A stretch of 64,000 bases of DNA from Dendrocalamus latiflorus (taxonomy: Eukaryota; Streptophyta; Magnoliopsida; Poales; Poaceae), in contig CM029632.1 of assembly GCA_017311315.1 (NCBI GenBank), positions 18,774,669 through 18,838,668 on the forward strand, in the 5' to 3' direction. The notes beneath the pieces were generated by a model that did not search any database, was not told where the DNA came from, and was given only the letters and a program-made list of their open reading frames with translations. The position numbers and the translations under genes are program-made. Positions 22,397 through 33,742 of this stretch are shown one piece after another. Within the stretch, counting starts at the first letter, position 1. Every line of letters begins with the position of its first letter.

Positions 22397-23383
22397 ATGG
22401 CTTCCTCCGGCTCCGGCTCCGGCGACGGCACCCGATATATCGACCCGGACCTCGTCTACGAGCTCTACATCAACCGCAGATCGGAGGACCTCGTGAATTA
22501 CGTCAACTCCTTCCCCGGAGCAGTCGGTGACAAGCGCTGCAACATGATCAAGCAGTTGGTCAAGTCTTTCCTGCCGTATGTCATAACGTGCGTTTCTTGG
22601 CACCGTCAACTCGCTTAGTTGATCGATCCCGTTCTTGCTCTGATTCTTGCGACGCTTCTTTCGCTTCCTCCAGGGCACGTGGCCACGAGCACACGGAACC
22701 GTACCAGCATCAGGTGTGGGCGGATTATGCGCGAGAGCTGGCGCAAGAATGCAGGTTCGTACTTGAAATTTCCCTAGAGACTCATCATGTTCCTGCTCAT
22801 GTCGCATTCTTGCCGTGCCGTCCGCAATCTGTTTGATGTTTGTACGCTATGAGATGGTGTTACACATCTTTAAGTTTTTGGTTCTAGGATTTTACGTGCT
22901 CGCTCAAACATTTGGTTAATTCCTTCTGGTCTCATGTCATGTGCAGATTTCTTGCCGGTGGGATGAACGATTTCGTTTAGTATGGTGCACAGAATTGTTG
23001 CTATTGGAATGAGTTATTACGTGCTCAAGTACTTGGTTGATTTGCTTTAGTCTCTTGTGCAGATTTTTTGCTGTTGGAGTGAAAGATTTGGTTTAGTATG
23101 CTGTGAAGAAGAACTGTTGCTACTGGAACGAATGACGCTGTTAATTTCTGTCTAACGCTATTCTTGGCCTGAAAGATTTCATTTAGTTTCTTGTTCTCCA
23201 AAAAGATCTTTTATCTAATTCTTTTCAACTAGCTGAATATGTTACTATGTGCACCTTGCTTCGCATATGAATTATCTAATGTGTTTTGCTTATTTTCAGC
23301 CTTGCTGCACCTCAGATGGTTGGTAATCTGACCAATATTACTTCAAATCCAGGTTTAGACCTCAAATGATCCTCTCGCGCGCG

Positions 23384-23425
<42 letters not shown>

Positions 23426-26400
23426 GGTCCTCTGGTAATGTTGTTGAGTACTTTCTTGAATGTTCGTTTACCTGCTAATTTGTTCTACTATCACTCATGG
23501 ATGCCCTTTTTGGCCTTTGCTTATTGCCATTTTCTCAAGATATCCTTCAACTCGCTAGATTGTATATGTTGCAAATGCATAATACAACCCTCCTTTATCC
23601 CAGATTAAAAATGCCTGATACATACAGTTTTTCTATTACAAATTTACAATATCTTTCAGGTAATTCAGTATTTCTTAAACTCCTGTCAAGTACTCTTTCT
23701 TCCCTGAAACTGAACATGTGGGAACGTTTGCTATAGAAACTAAAGATACCAAAATTGCTTACCTCACGATGTATTCTGGAGTCAACATATACTTATGGTA
23801 TATCTGTTTCAAAAAAATACTTATGGTAGATATACTTGCTGACCATGTTTCTGTATACTGTCTTCATCTTGTATCTATCATTTATGTTCGGACTCCATCA
23901 CAAATAGATGCAAATACAGAATATGAAGTGTTGCAATGATCTGATTGCAATATCTTGTTGTTGCAAATCATGTCTCACAACATACCTTCATGTTCATGCT
24001 GTATGCCATTTCTCAACGACATAACTGAGGACCAGGTGAATGGTTGTATAAATATGGTAGATGATCTCTATCATTCTTTTGCAGGTCATTATATGTATCC
24101 ACTTAATTCAAGTTCATATTATGGAATGATGTTGACAAATCACGTACCTGGCAGTCATGGTAAGCAATTAAATTCTGTGTTTACTTCCATCTGAACGTGT
24201 CTTTCTGCTAATCTTGTCCTTCTGCTGCTAATCATCAAGTCACATGTGTGCAGTGCTCAGACATTCTGCGATGAATCAAGGATCTGCTTCTAGCTTAAGG
24301 ATTCCTGCTGCAACTTCTACTCTGATGCAGGCAAATTCTAATGATGGTTAGTAAATGCTTCCTGTTTTCTTACCCTACATATTTGTCTCAAGATTTGTGA
24401 ATGTACGACTGTATTTGATAAATTTTATCTACAACCCCTATTTATCCAAGGTTAAAAATGCTTGATGCATATAGATTTTGGCTACAAAATCTTTCAGGTT
24501 ACTCATTATTTCTTTAACTCGTGTGAAGTACTTCAATTTTGTTTTCTGAAATAGAACAAACATTTGCTAATAGATACTACAGTTAACATAGTTTCCTTAG
24601 TTCACAATATATTCTGCGGTCAACATATGGTAGATATGTTTTTTGGCGGGGTTCCGTATACCATTCTTCATCATGTATCTATCATTTAGGTTTGTACTTC
24701 ATGAAAAAGAGATGCAAACACAGAATATGAAGTGTCACACTGATCTGATTGAAATATTGTTTTGTGAATCATGTCTCGGGAACAACATATCTAAGACACA
24801 CTTTGATATTCATGATCTATGACATTTCTGAACAACATTCCAGGGTCGAATACCTGTATAACTGTGGTAGGTGATCTCTGTCATTCTTCTGCAGGTCATT
24901 ATATGAATCCATTCAATTCAAGTTCATATGCTGGAAGAATGCCAAGTTCATATATGAATCCATTGGATTCAAGTTTATATCCTAACAGAATTTCAGGTTC
25001 ATATATGACTCCATTCAATTCAAGTTCATATTCTGGAATAATGTTGACAAGCCACGTATCTGGCACTGATAGTAATGGCGAGCAGTTAAATTCTGTATTT
25101 TGCTTCCATCTGAAATCATCATGTCACATGTGTGCAGTGGTCAATGATCCTCTTGCACATGCTGCAATGCTTAATCAACCATCTGCGCCTAACTCAGGGA
25201 TCCCTGCTGCAACGCCTTTTCCATTTCGAGCAAATTTGAGTGATGGTTAGTAATGCTTAATGTTTGTTTACCCTGCAATTTTTCAGTTAACTGCGCATCT
25301 CCACTAATTATCATGCTACATGTGTGCAGTGAGCAATTATCATCCCAGATATGCTACAATGCTTAATCAAACATCTGCTTCTAATGCATTGTTTCCTCTT
25401 CCAATGTTCTTGCAGGCAAATTCTAATAATGGTAGTAGCATTTCCCTTTTTCCCCTACATATTTGTCACCTAACCAGTTTTCATTTGTGTGATGTTGCTC
25501 CTTGATATTTTGTGGCAAACCCCTTTCTCTGTATTATATTCACTTAGAATAACATAAAAGCTGCTATAACTAAGAAGGAATCCCACTCATGTTCTCCTAT
25601 GCAAAGGAAACTTTGGAAATTATTTCTGGTCCAGTTATGGACAAACCAAAGTACAGTTACTCTGCTTCATATTATCCAATGAGCAGCATTCCAATATGAC
25701 ATCATGTCTACCTTCTCTTCCACTGGAATGCGAGTGTCTCTTATTTGTATATCAGAGCAGAGCTCAATAGTTTTTATTCACTTAAAATAAAAACTGTGCT
25801 GCATTATTCTTTAGTTTTCTCTTGCGATATTCTCACTTGTGCAAGGATATTTCAATTAGGAGATGAAGTCAGTTATATCGCAGCGATATTTCCATTGACA
25901 GGTGTGCTTTATCTAATGTTTTGCTTGACATATCTTTCTTCGATGTAGTTCCAGCACGGGCCGTTGGAGTACGTTCTCTGTGCCAGCCTGGATCAGAGCA
26001 AGTCGCTCCACAGGAGATGATGCAGAATACTGTTTCTCCCCAGGAGCTGGAACAGAGCAATCGTAGTACACCGGCAGTTGGAGTACTATCTCCGCGTCAA
26101 CCTGGATCCGAGCATTTCGTTCCACAGGAACTGATGCAGAATGTACAAGGTTAGTTTCTTTTACTGTTTCTCGTTTCCAGGTGGAAGCTACACAAGCATA
26201 AAAGTTTGTGTCATTTTGCAGTGATGCCCACAGCAGATAACAAAGGAAAGAGACCTACTTCAGAAATAATCCAGCAAGGGGAGAGCATGCTGAGGTTGAG
26301 CGTTGCTTGTTTGATTGCATCCGATGGCACTAAAGGCTTCGCAGGGGTGTTGATTAGGGGAACCGGGGGGCAATTCATCAGTGCAGCATGTTTTCCGACA

Positions 26401-26697
26401 CCGAGCATGGAGCCGGCTTTTGTTTTTGCAGCTGCTTGTTGTGAAGCGATCAAAATTGCTCAGGTCTATCAACCAACTGCTGTTGTTCTGGAGTCCCATT
26501 TATTCCATCTGCTCAGAAATGTACTTCAATGGCCAGAAGTAAAAGCGCTGAAGGAAATGCTGGGACAAGTTCCGCATCGCCTATCTCAGATTTCAGAAGA
26601 ATCCAATGGTGCTGCTCGTCAATTGGCCATGCGTGCTCTGCAGATGGCGGTGCCCGAATTATTCTTGGAAATTCCGGATTGGCTTGTCCTTGCTTAG
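22397..26697 (+). CDS. uncharacterised protein with repeat-rich middle and degenerate RNase H-like C-terminus
   Basis: Ten exons: 22397-22575, 22674-22754, 23300-23352, 24085-24159, 24254-24346, 24895-25077, 25138-25245, 25330-25431, 25949-26149 and 26222-26697. They join in frame to 516 aa. Residues 1-104 form a conserved-looking N-terminal region (IDPDLVYELY, VWADYARELAQEC) that I cannot assign. The middle (105-291) is low-complexity, with YMNPFNSSSY-type repeats; exon 6 alone has three 17-residue copies. Exon 9 holds a duplicated block (AVGVxSxxQPGSExxxPQExMQN). Residues about 375-500 look like the plant RNase H fold (AGVLIRGTGGQF..., CCEAIKIA, VVLESHLFHLL), but the usual catalytic Asp and Glu are replaced (LSVAC for LNVDG, AAACCEA for AEAxA, ESH for ESD). 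It is therefore probably a non-catalytic nucleic-acid or protein-binding domain. All introns after exon 3 are phase 1. The intron after exon 6 has a GC donor and may be retained. The function is unknown. Confidence 0.75.
23377..23426. repeat. compound microsatellite (CT)n(CA)n
   Basis: CG, then CT, then CA dinucleotide runs lie within intron 3 of the uncharacterised gene. A likely polymorphic marker. Confidence 0.9.
23560..25260 (+). repeat. segmental tandem duplication of about 805 bp inside the gene
   Basis: Sequence from about 23560-24360 is repeated at about 24430-25260 with an offset of 804-810 bp. Intronic landmarks recur (GATGCAAA(T/C)ACAGAATATG at 23907 and 24711; AGATTAAAAATGCCTGAT against AGGTTAAAAATGCTTGAT). 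Exon 4 (24085) pairs with exon 6 (24895), and exon 5 pairs with exon 7. A partial third copy of the exon 5/7 type forms exon 8 (25330). Confidence 0.8.
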
Positions 26698-27150
26698 CTA
26701 GCTGCTTATTCTTGGTCAGTTTTGGTTTTGAATACGAATCACAGGCTACTCAGTAGAAAGTTAGAAACAACGGCACATGGACATGGTGTGAATGGCAACT
26801 ACAAGTTTTCATCTTTTGAGTGTAGATACAGTCGACTGCGAGCTCTCATTCATCCTTAAATTTGGATCCCGTCAAATAACAGCCTTCCAGTATACCACTT
26901 GCTACTTTTGTTATGAACTGCATAGCTGGGTATCTTAACGAATTGTGTACCTGGCTTTGACAGTTATGGTGTAAACTTGTCCAAGACCAGATACAGCATT
27001 CTATGGAAAGAAAGGATTTTAATTTCGTAGCTAATGTTCGTTTTTGGTGGTTATTACTTATCCTGCTTTTGGCTACATACTATCTTCACCTAATGCAATT
27101 GGTCGTTATGTCTAACTTTGCTACATTTTATCTGCTCTTGGATTTTATTT
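26698..27150. other. 3' UTR of the uncharacterised gene and intergenic sequence
   Basis: No gene seen. T-rich sequence typical of a plant 3' flank. Confidence 0.4.
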
Positions 27151-27598
27151 TGGGGGAAGGCATCTTTTGGTCATGACGCCTTCCAACAGAAGTTTGTATT
27201 GGATTTTGATCTCAGGCTAAAACGGTTGAAAGAGACGTGGGGTGATGCCCACGTCTCCCGTTTTTCTCTCGTGCCCTGATGAGGGGTGCCTAACCGACTT
27301 TTGGTTACGGTCCCCCGTTGCGCAGCGCTATAAATAGAATGGGTTCCGGCCTCTCCCGAAGACGTCGTTCGCGTGAGAGCCAAAAGCCCTGCACAAACCC
27401 TAAAGACACCCGATCTACTGCGCGCTGCTAGCAACAGGAAGGCCGTCGCCGCCGCCTCTGCAGGACTCCGCCGGCGTCACCCCGTACACCAGCGACACTG
27501 CGGTCTTCACCGACTCGTCCTCACGCCTGCATCACGCAGGCACGGGTCTTCGCTCAATGGCGTTCATCGCGACCGTGAGTCTCCCGACCCCCTCTAAC
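27151..27598 (+). mobile_element. LTR-like sequence, left part, split by a hAT insertion
   Basis: It begins near GGGGGAAGGCATC with a short hairpin (GGAAGGC at 27155, GCCTTCC at 27178). A second perfect 10-bp hairpin follows (GAGACGTGGG at 27232, CCCACGTCTC at 27248). A TATA box (CTATAAATAG) lies near 27329, with a GC-rich transcribed-looking leader after it. This is how a retrotransposon LTR or leader looks, but no partner LTR, primer site or gag was found. The sequence resumes at 29410 after the hAT element. Confidence 0.4.
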
Positions 27599-28146
27599 CA
27601 GGGGCGGATTTGGGCCCCAGGCAAGGTGGGCTCAAGCCCGGGGCGTGAAAAAATGGTCCAGGTATAGCCCAGGTATTTTCAGCCCAGCTCGGGGTATTAT
27701 TACTAATATTTAGCCCAGGTAGCTCATATATATTTCAGAATTGAACCATTAAACCAGCGGCCCAGCAGTCTCCGTGCGGCCCACGGTCTTCACGCGGCCC
27801 ACCACTCCCACCACTGTCTCCGCCTAAGCCTTCACGCGCCGCTGCAGCGCCAGTCGCTCAAACCTCCAAGCGCAAACCCTAACGTCTCGTCGCCTCTTCT
27901 CAAAAAAAAAAAAACGTCTCGTCGCCAGCAGCAGCAGAAGGCGAGAAGCCGGGCGCCGCTCCAGCGCCACCTCGTCGCCTCCGCCGTCTCAGATCTGCGT
28001 CGAGCCGCCGATCCAACGCCGGCCCGCAACTGCTCGTCGCCTCCGCCTCGTCAGTCGTCACGTCCGCCTCGTCGCCTCCGCCAAGGGGACTGGGTAGGAA
28101 GGGAAGAGCTGAGCATCTCATCACATAAGCATCATTCATATCTTAA

Positions 28147-28263
28147 TGCGTATCTGAATGTAAAGGGGTGTGATGCTCGATCTGATACAGACTTGTGAAA
28201 AGTTCTTTTACAGACTACCTATCTGAATGTAAAGGGGTGTGATGCTCGATCTGATACATATTC
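28147..28263 (+). repeat. 72-bp period direct repeat inside the hAT element
   Basis: The block starting TATCTGAATGTAAAGGGG and continuing through GATGCTCGATCTGATACA occurs at about 28150 and 28220. The copies are essentially identical over about 43 bp. Confidence 0.85.
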
Positions 28264-28880
28264 ATGCTGTGGTATTATTGAATATTCAAAAGAGTGGTCA
28301 ATCACTAGCATGCATAGGATCTGGAGTATGCAAGCATACACATATTCTGTATTTACTATTTCGTCACAAAGATCATGCTTGAAGTGCTGGAGTGATCTAA
28401 GAATGTCAGATTTCAGAACTGAAACTTCACAAGCCATGGCATGCGATTCTGCTTTCATGTATGTGTTTCTATAAAGATGATTAACCTTATGGTTCTTTTA
28501 TCAAGTTCCAGTCTACATGAGAGTGTTTTGTACTTAGCTATTGTTATGTTCTTGATGCTAGATCCTGTCATCATCCTTCTGGCCATGACTTTCTTTTAAG
28601 CAAATGGATGCTAAATATCAATCTGAATATTACTAGCATGTACACGAATAGAAATACCTTTGTTTTTCAGATTCAGAAGTAATACATCATGTTTAGCTTT
28701 CATATTTTCTAGAACCAGGACATGCTAAAGTTGGTCGCAATATGTAGCAAGGCTCAGGTTCATATTTTGTCATCATTGCCCTGTTCATGTCAATGTCATG
28801 CTGAGAAATAACTCGATAAGTAGAGTTCTGTTGTCATGATTCAGAAATTGATCAAAAGAGTTCAATGATTCAGAAATAAG

Positions 28881-29176
28881 ATGAATGATGAGTGGATGAA
28901 TCATACTATGGTATGCTATATTGAACGAGACATATTTGCAAACATTAATGATGAAAAGATTTTAAAGCGTTTTCAAAGGATGAGGTCACGTAAGAAACAA
29001 TTATCTCGTGCTAGTGGTAAGTTAGCTTCTTATAAATGTAAACTTCATGTAGTTCGTATTTATTCATACACATGTTTGATTTACTCTTATATGTTGTCTT
29101 TACAGGTTCTGGTTCATGTCCAACTATCAACGAAGAAATGACAGGACAGGATAGAGAGAAAATCTTCGTAATTTAG
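28881..29176 (+). pseudogene. hAT transposase C-terminal remnant
   Basis: The frame from 28881 encodes NDEWMNHTMVCYIERDIF, then NDEKILKRFQRMRSRKKQL. This matches the C-terminal end of plant hAT transposases of the zinc-finger MYM/TTF type (LNDxxVxYIExDxxxxIxxDxIxxRFQxMKxRR). A donor GTAAGT near 29018 and an acceptor TTTACAG at 29105 suggest a last intron, then a short tail ending with TAG near 29176. The zinc finger and the catalytic D, D and E regions are absent. It is a remnant. Confidence 0.65.
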
Positions 29177-29409
29177 GTACTCAAATTGTATCTTTGTCGT
29201 GTTACATTTTATATATTTTACTATTATGCCATGTTTTTTATTATGCTTTATGTTTACTTGGTTAGTATTGAACTCAAGTTTCATATCAGTAATGCAATTA
29301 GTCAATTATGATATATTGTTGTTATATCGTGGTATGAGTACAAATTAGCGTTGGTTTTAGGTTGTTAGATTTCAGCCCGGGGCGTAGCTAAATCCTGATT
29401 TCGCCACTG

Positions 29410-30160
29410 TCTCTAACCCTAGGTGTTCTAGTGCTGGATTAGTGGCTTTATGTGATGACATGCATGATGATTAAGGAACCTAACAGTTTGTACCCGAACG
29501 CTTGCATGCGATTCGAGAACGTGCATGGTGGCTCTGACGCCTCCCGCACACGGTGAGTCGGCGAAGAACCCGCAGTAGCCGGTAGCGTTGTCCATTGGAG
29601 GAGAACGTAATTACGTACGGGGTAGCCTGGAGAAGGCGGCGGACTTGTTGGGCTGCAAGGTAGTGGCGCCACGTCGATCATCGGCGGCAGGCAGACGCTG
29701 CCGGGGCGCGAGGTGCGCCCACAGAGAGCTATGCACGACTGCATGGTGACCTCCATGCCCCATGCATGATATCATGACATGACGCCGTAGATGTTCCAGG
29801 CGGCCTGCCGGCGTCTCGCCGGAGAGAGACTTCGAAGAAACGGAGGCGCTAGGGGAGCTGGGGCCGCCGGTGCAGGGACGAGTCCTCGGCGGGCACGCGG
29901 ACGAATCCCTGCCGCACCGCGCGAAGAAACTGCACCTGCCAAGTCGCCGCTTCGAATCAGCGGTGGGCCGGCCGCTTCCGTCCGATCTAAGGCCACAACT
30001 AGGTCGGCTGACTAGATCTGGGCCCAATCCGCCGCTCCATCCGAACCAATTGGCCCAAATAGGCCGCGGTTACCGACTTACCGTACAACACGCACTGCCA
30101 CTCGAGGGCGCCGATTTCTGCCCAGGTTCCTTTGTTCAGGCTGACGGGTATCGCTCCATG
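29410..30160. other. right part of the LTR-like sequence and unassigned DNA
   Basis: 29410 to about 29470 continues the sequence interrupted at 27598. The GC-rich remainder has no recognised gene; its open frames on both strands look like chance products of high GC. Confidence 0.35.
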
Positions 30161-30517
30161 GGGGCGGCTCAGGTGCTGTGCCCCCTGCACATAGCGCGGT
30201 GCAGGGGTGCCTCAGCACCCGTCACGTGGCCCATCAAATTCAAAACAATTCCGAAAAATTCAAAAAAATACTTTAAAAAATCCGAAAAATTGTAAAATGT
30301 ACTTCTTTAAGTATAAAAAGTAGTATTTTTTTAAGTACTTAAAAATACTTTTTAATAAAAGTATTTTTACAAAAAGTACATTTTACAATTTTTCGGATTT
30401 TTAAAATATTTTTTTGAATTTTTCGGAATTGTTTTGAATTTGGTGGGCCACGTGGCGGGTGCTGAGGCACCCCTGCACCGCGCTATGTGCAGGGGGCACA
30501 GCACCAGAGCCGCCCCC
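30161..30517. mobile_element. Mutator-type foldback MITE with perfect 10-bp target duplication
   Basis: Long inverted arms of roughly 145 bp each run inward from GGGGCGGCTCAGGTGCTGTG on the left. The right end reads CACAGCACCAGAGCCGCCCC. The flank TCGCTCCATG occurs exactly at 30151-30160 and again at 30518-30527. Long terminal inverted repeats with a 9-10 bp duplication are the mark of Mutator-like elements. The AT-rich centre has no coding capacity. The single-stranded form would fold into one long hairpin. Confidence 0.85.
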
Positions 30518-30652
30518 TCGCTCCATGGCATGGCTGGTGCGTCTCGTACCTCTCGCTCCGTCGTGCTAGCTGTACGGAAGAACCGAAAACGTTGAGTGAT
30601 CTTGCTATCGACCCTATGGAACTCTGATAGTGAGTTGACGACATGCAAGCTG

Positions 30653-30921
30653 GTTAGGTCTCATTTATTTCGATTTGAGTTTTTAATTTTTGGTTTATTT
30701 TTCGCTATTATTAAATTTTGTTTTTTTTGATTTTTTAGCCTTTTCGTCATTTTTTTGGTATTCGTTTGCATTGTTCGTGATTGGCTAACTTGTTTTTTCT
30801 ACTTTTAATTTTTTAATTTAATTACACCAAATAGTCCACCATGCATTGTAGTGTAATTTCAATCAATTAAAATGTAATTTCAATCATAAGTCACTTTTTC
30901 TTTAGCCGAAATGAGCGGGGT
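30653..30921. mobile_element. MITE of the second family (copy B)
   Basis: Starts GTCTCATTTATTTCGATTTG and ends AGCCGAAATGAGCGGGGT. Shares its interior with copy A at 13228-13510. The right end complement, ACCCCGCTCATTTCGGC, agrees with the left end of copy A (ACCCCGTTTATTTTGA). Confidence 0.6.
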
Positions 30922-32061
30922 ATACATTCCATGACTCGAGTTCGCCCCGTTTCGGACCTAGACGGCCAGACCAGATTCTAATTACCGGCCCATTTTCAAG
31001 AGGTAACCGAAAAACCGGTTTTACTGATGACCCCCAGTAAAATATGGTACCGTCAAATTATTTTGGGTAATTTGAATTTACACACATGTTTATGATTTCT
31101 TGAATTCGTTCAAAATTCATCCGATATTTTTCACCAATTTTTGACCAAAAATTTTGAAATTCCGAAACTTTCCAATAATAACAAAAATCGGCGTCACCGG
31201 GCCCCTAGGTAAAAATTTGAAAACGGTAATTAAAACCTTGGGCCATACTCCGAGCACGAAGCTGTTAACCGTCTAGCATACGAAATGTAATTTTTGTTTT
31301 GAAGTGCGTCCGGCTTCCTTTTGCGCCACAGCCGTTTCGGATCTAATGGATATCGGCGGCCCATCAGGGCGGACATCACTACAACACATACCCACGCGCA
31401 AGCCCCGTCCCTACGCGGCGATCCAGCCCTCCTGCAGTCCTGCCCTCTCCCACAGGCACGACACACAGCACACGCACGCGCGTGCGCCTCGGCCCACGTG
31501 TGGTCTGCGCGTGCGACCCGGTTTCCGGCACTGCAGCTCGGCGCTACATCGATAGTTCAAACCGAACCTGCAGAGGCCGTGTGTATGCCTCTCGCGAGTA
31601 GTACTCTGTATCTTATTTTATATTTATTTGGAGCCAATCAGATATTGATAGTAATGGATATCCATTGTTTAGTTCATATTCATTCCACAAACATTCGAAC
31701 GGTCTATCGGACAAAAATTATTCGTTTCTTTTACACCTTGATATAGGACATTAAATAGTAGATGTGCAATCAAAGCGTACACGGAGAGACTGATCACCGA
31801 GAAGTCAAAGAAAGAACTCCTGGTATTGCCCGTCTATTTAGATATGACTATCTATCAATCTATTATCTTGTTCTTAAGTGAAGTCGTAATAAACTTACCC
31901 ATATCACTTGACATACGGATATATATGGACGGATATCACTTATCTCCTATTTTATTTATTATTTTTTCCTCGGAGTTAGACTCGAACACGAATAGTGCCA
32001 AATAACCATTTACCTCTTCCATATTCGCTCTATGAATATTTGGTCAGTCAGACGAATGAAG
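30922..32061. other. unassigned repeat-like sequence
   Basis: 30950-31230 looks like old transposon sequence (GTAACCGAAAAACCGGTTTT, a palindromic run). The rest has no recognisable exon. No gene. Confidence 0.35.
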
Positions 32062-32262
32062 GATGGGTTCTTTTGGGCTATGGTCTAGCCTATTCGCGAG
32101 AAGCAGTACGCAGAGAAAAATAGTCGCATGTAATTTTAGCCGGTACAACCGAACTCGGTACAGTCCGTATTATAATTTATTTGTAGACACCGTCTTAAAA
32201 AAATACACTGTTTAACGGTGAGTACTATAGCAAATGGCATAAGCCATAAGCCACAAGTGCTG
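32062..32262 (-). mobile_element. MITE, copy 5 of the five-copy family, inverted
   Basis: On the minus strand the core reads CGTTAAACAGTGTATTTTTT and AAGACGGTGTCTACAAATAA, ATTATAATACGG, matching copy 4 closely. The plus-strand left end GGGTTCTTTTG is the complement-type end of copy 4. Confidence 0.6.
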
Positions 32263-33049
32263 CCATACCCGCCCGAAATTATTCGCTCCATTTGCCCCCA
32301 CTCGCAAGGCGCAACCCGTCCATCGGCACTGTAGCGCTCGCTCGCTTAGGAAATCTGGCACACGTGCATTGCCCTATTTCACTGCTCCACACGGGCACAT
32401 GCACACGACCGTCTTGATCCTTTTTTGTAAGAAAAACTACCGAACGATATACTGTTCTTGTTGTGGCTACGTATCAAACAGTAAAGAAGGAGACTAACTA
32501 GAGAGCCAACGACAGGAGAGAGTACCCGTGGATGAAAATGAGTGGATCTCCCTTTCTCATACCCTTCTTGGGGGTTTATATACATGAATAGGGTAGGATG
32601 AAAAATTTCCATCATACTCCTTGATAATTACAAAAGGTGAAGGTATATTGGTACATTCCTCTACACTATTGGGCCTATTGTATATTGGGCCAGTTGCAAA
32701 GCCCCGTCATGGGGGTGGGCCACCTCTACAACAGTACTCTCTCGATAGTAAACGCAGAGGCTCTGATGGGAGAACTGACATGAACAGTTGGCCCAGACTG
32801 GCCCCGCCCCCATCCCCCAGCAGTAAGCACGTAGTGCTGATGGACGAGCCGATGCAGCTGGTAGCTCCCAATCCCCTGGGGTGTAGACACTGTAAACCTC
32901 CCGGAGCAGGATTGTTTGACCGATTTTGATGCAGTTGTGGCATCTCACGGCAGAAGTCGAGTCGGCGCGTGTAGGTCGTGCCCCAGCCTCGGACGGCTCG
33001 TAGATGCGGGCAGCGAAGTCCCATGCCGAAAGGTTCGATGTGAAAGATC
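32263..33049. other. unassigned sequence
   Basis: No gene seen. Several frames are open on both strands around 32660-33050 without family similarity; probably non-coding. Confidence 0.35.
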
Positions 33050-33742
33050 AAGCTCCATTTGAGTTAGTTCTGGTAATAATGATAAATACTATTATGAGGT
33101 TTATGTGATAATGATAAATGCATTTGTGAGACTAACCTTATTCACTGATTATGATATTACTTAGTCTCATTTGGATGAAAAGGTGAAATCAAAGTTGTAT
33201 GCATTCGAAATCACACTCTTATATATTAGTGTATTTCTCGGATCCAAATTATAGATTGAACTCTATAAATAGTCCAAAATGAATATGTGCATATGTCTTC
33301 ATTACATATACTTGTATGCACACATTTAGGAGGAGTTCACTCTATATTTTAAGGTTTCATAAGTATTAATCTATGTTTCCTTTAATACACACATTTAGGT
33401 TCTTTACTTTGAAACACATCTTTTGAGCATATATAGTTTGTATAGTTCATATATACTCATTTGCAATCGAGTTGTCATCTAACTTATTCATTATGTGTTA
33501 ATGGTTGGATAATTAATAACAACCGGATAAGTAGGCTTTGTTTTGAAAACTTATATTAAAGTATACATATACAATTGTTGTGTACATGTTGTATACTCGA
33601 AATACAATCTTTATGTTATTTTTTGTTGAGATTATCATGAATTACCAAAAAAAGATTGTAGAATCTAGTCTCTCAATTATATGTTAATGGTGCAGTTTGG
33701 TAATTGATGGCAATTGGTTTGTAGATTGTTAGAGTTGGTAAT
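33050..33742. other. AT-rich host sequence left of the first solo LTR
   Basis: Very AT-rich, no exon. It is contiguous with 37434 onward once the solo LTR and one copy of GTAAT are removed. The host is itself a tandem-repeat-rich region, probably an older retroelement. Confidence 0.4.

Larger units (their letters stand above)
27599..29409 (+). mobile_element. hAT-superfamily transposon, degenerate, with 8-bp target duplication
   Basis: The left end is CAGGGGCGGATTTGGG and the right end TTTCGCCACTG, whose complement CAGTGGCGAAA is the matching hAT terminus. The flanks CCTCTAAC (27591-27598) and TCTCTAAC (29410-29417) form an 8-bp target duplication with one mismatch. The 1.8-kb interior has a GC-rich left part, a duplicated 45-bp block, and a C-terminal transposase remnant. 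It is too short for a full transposase, so non-autonomous. It was inserted into older LTR-like sequence. Confidence 0.8.
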
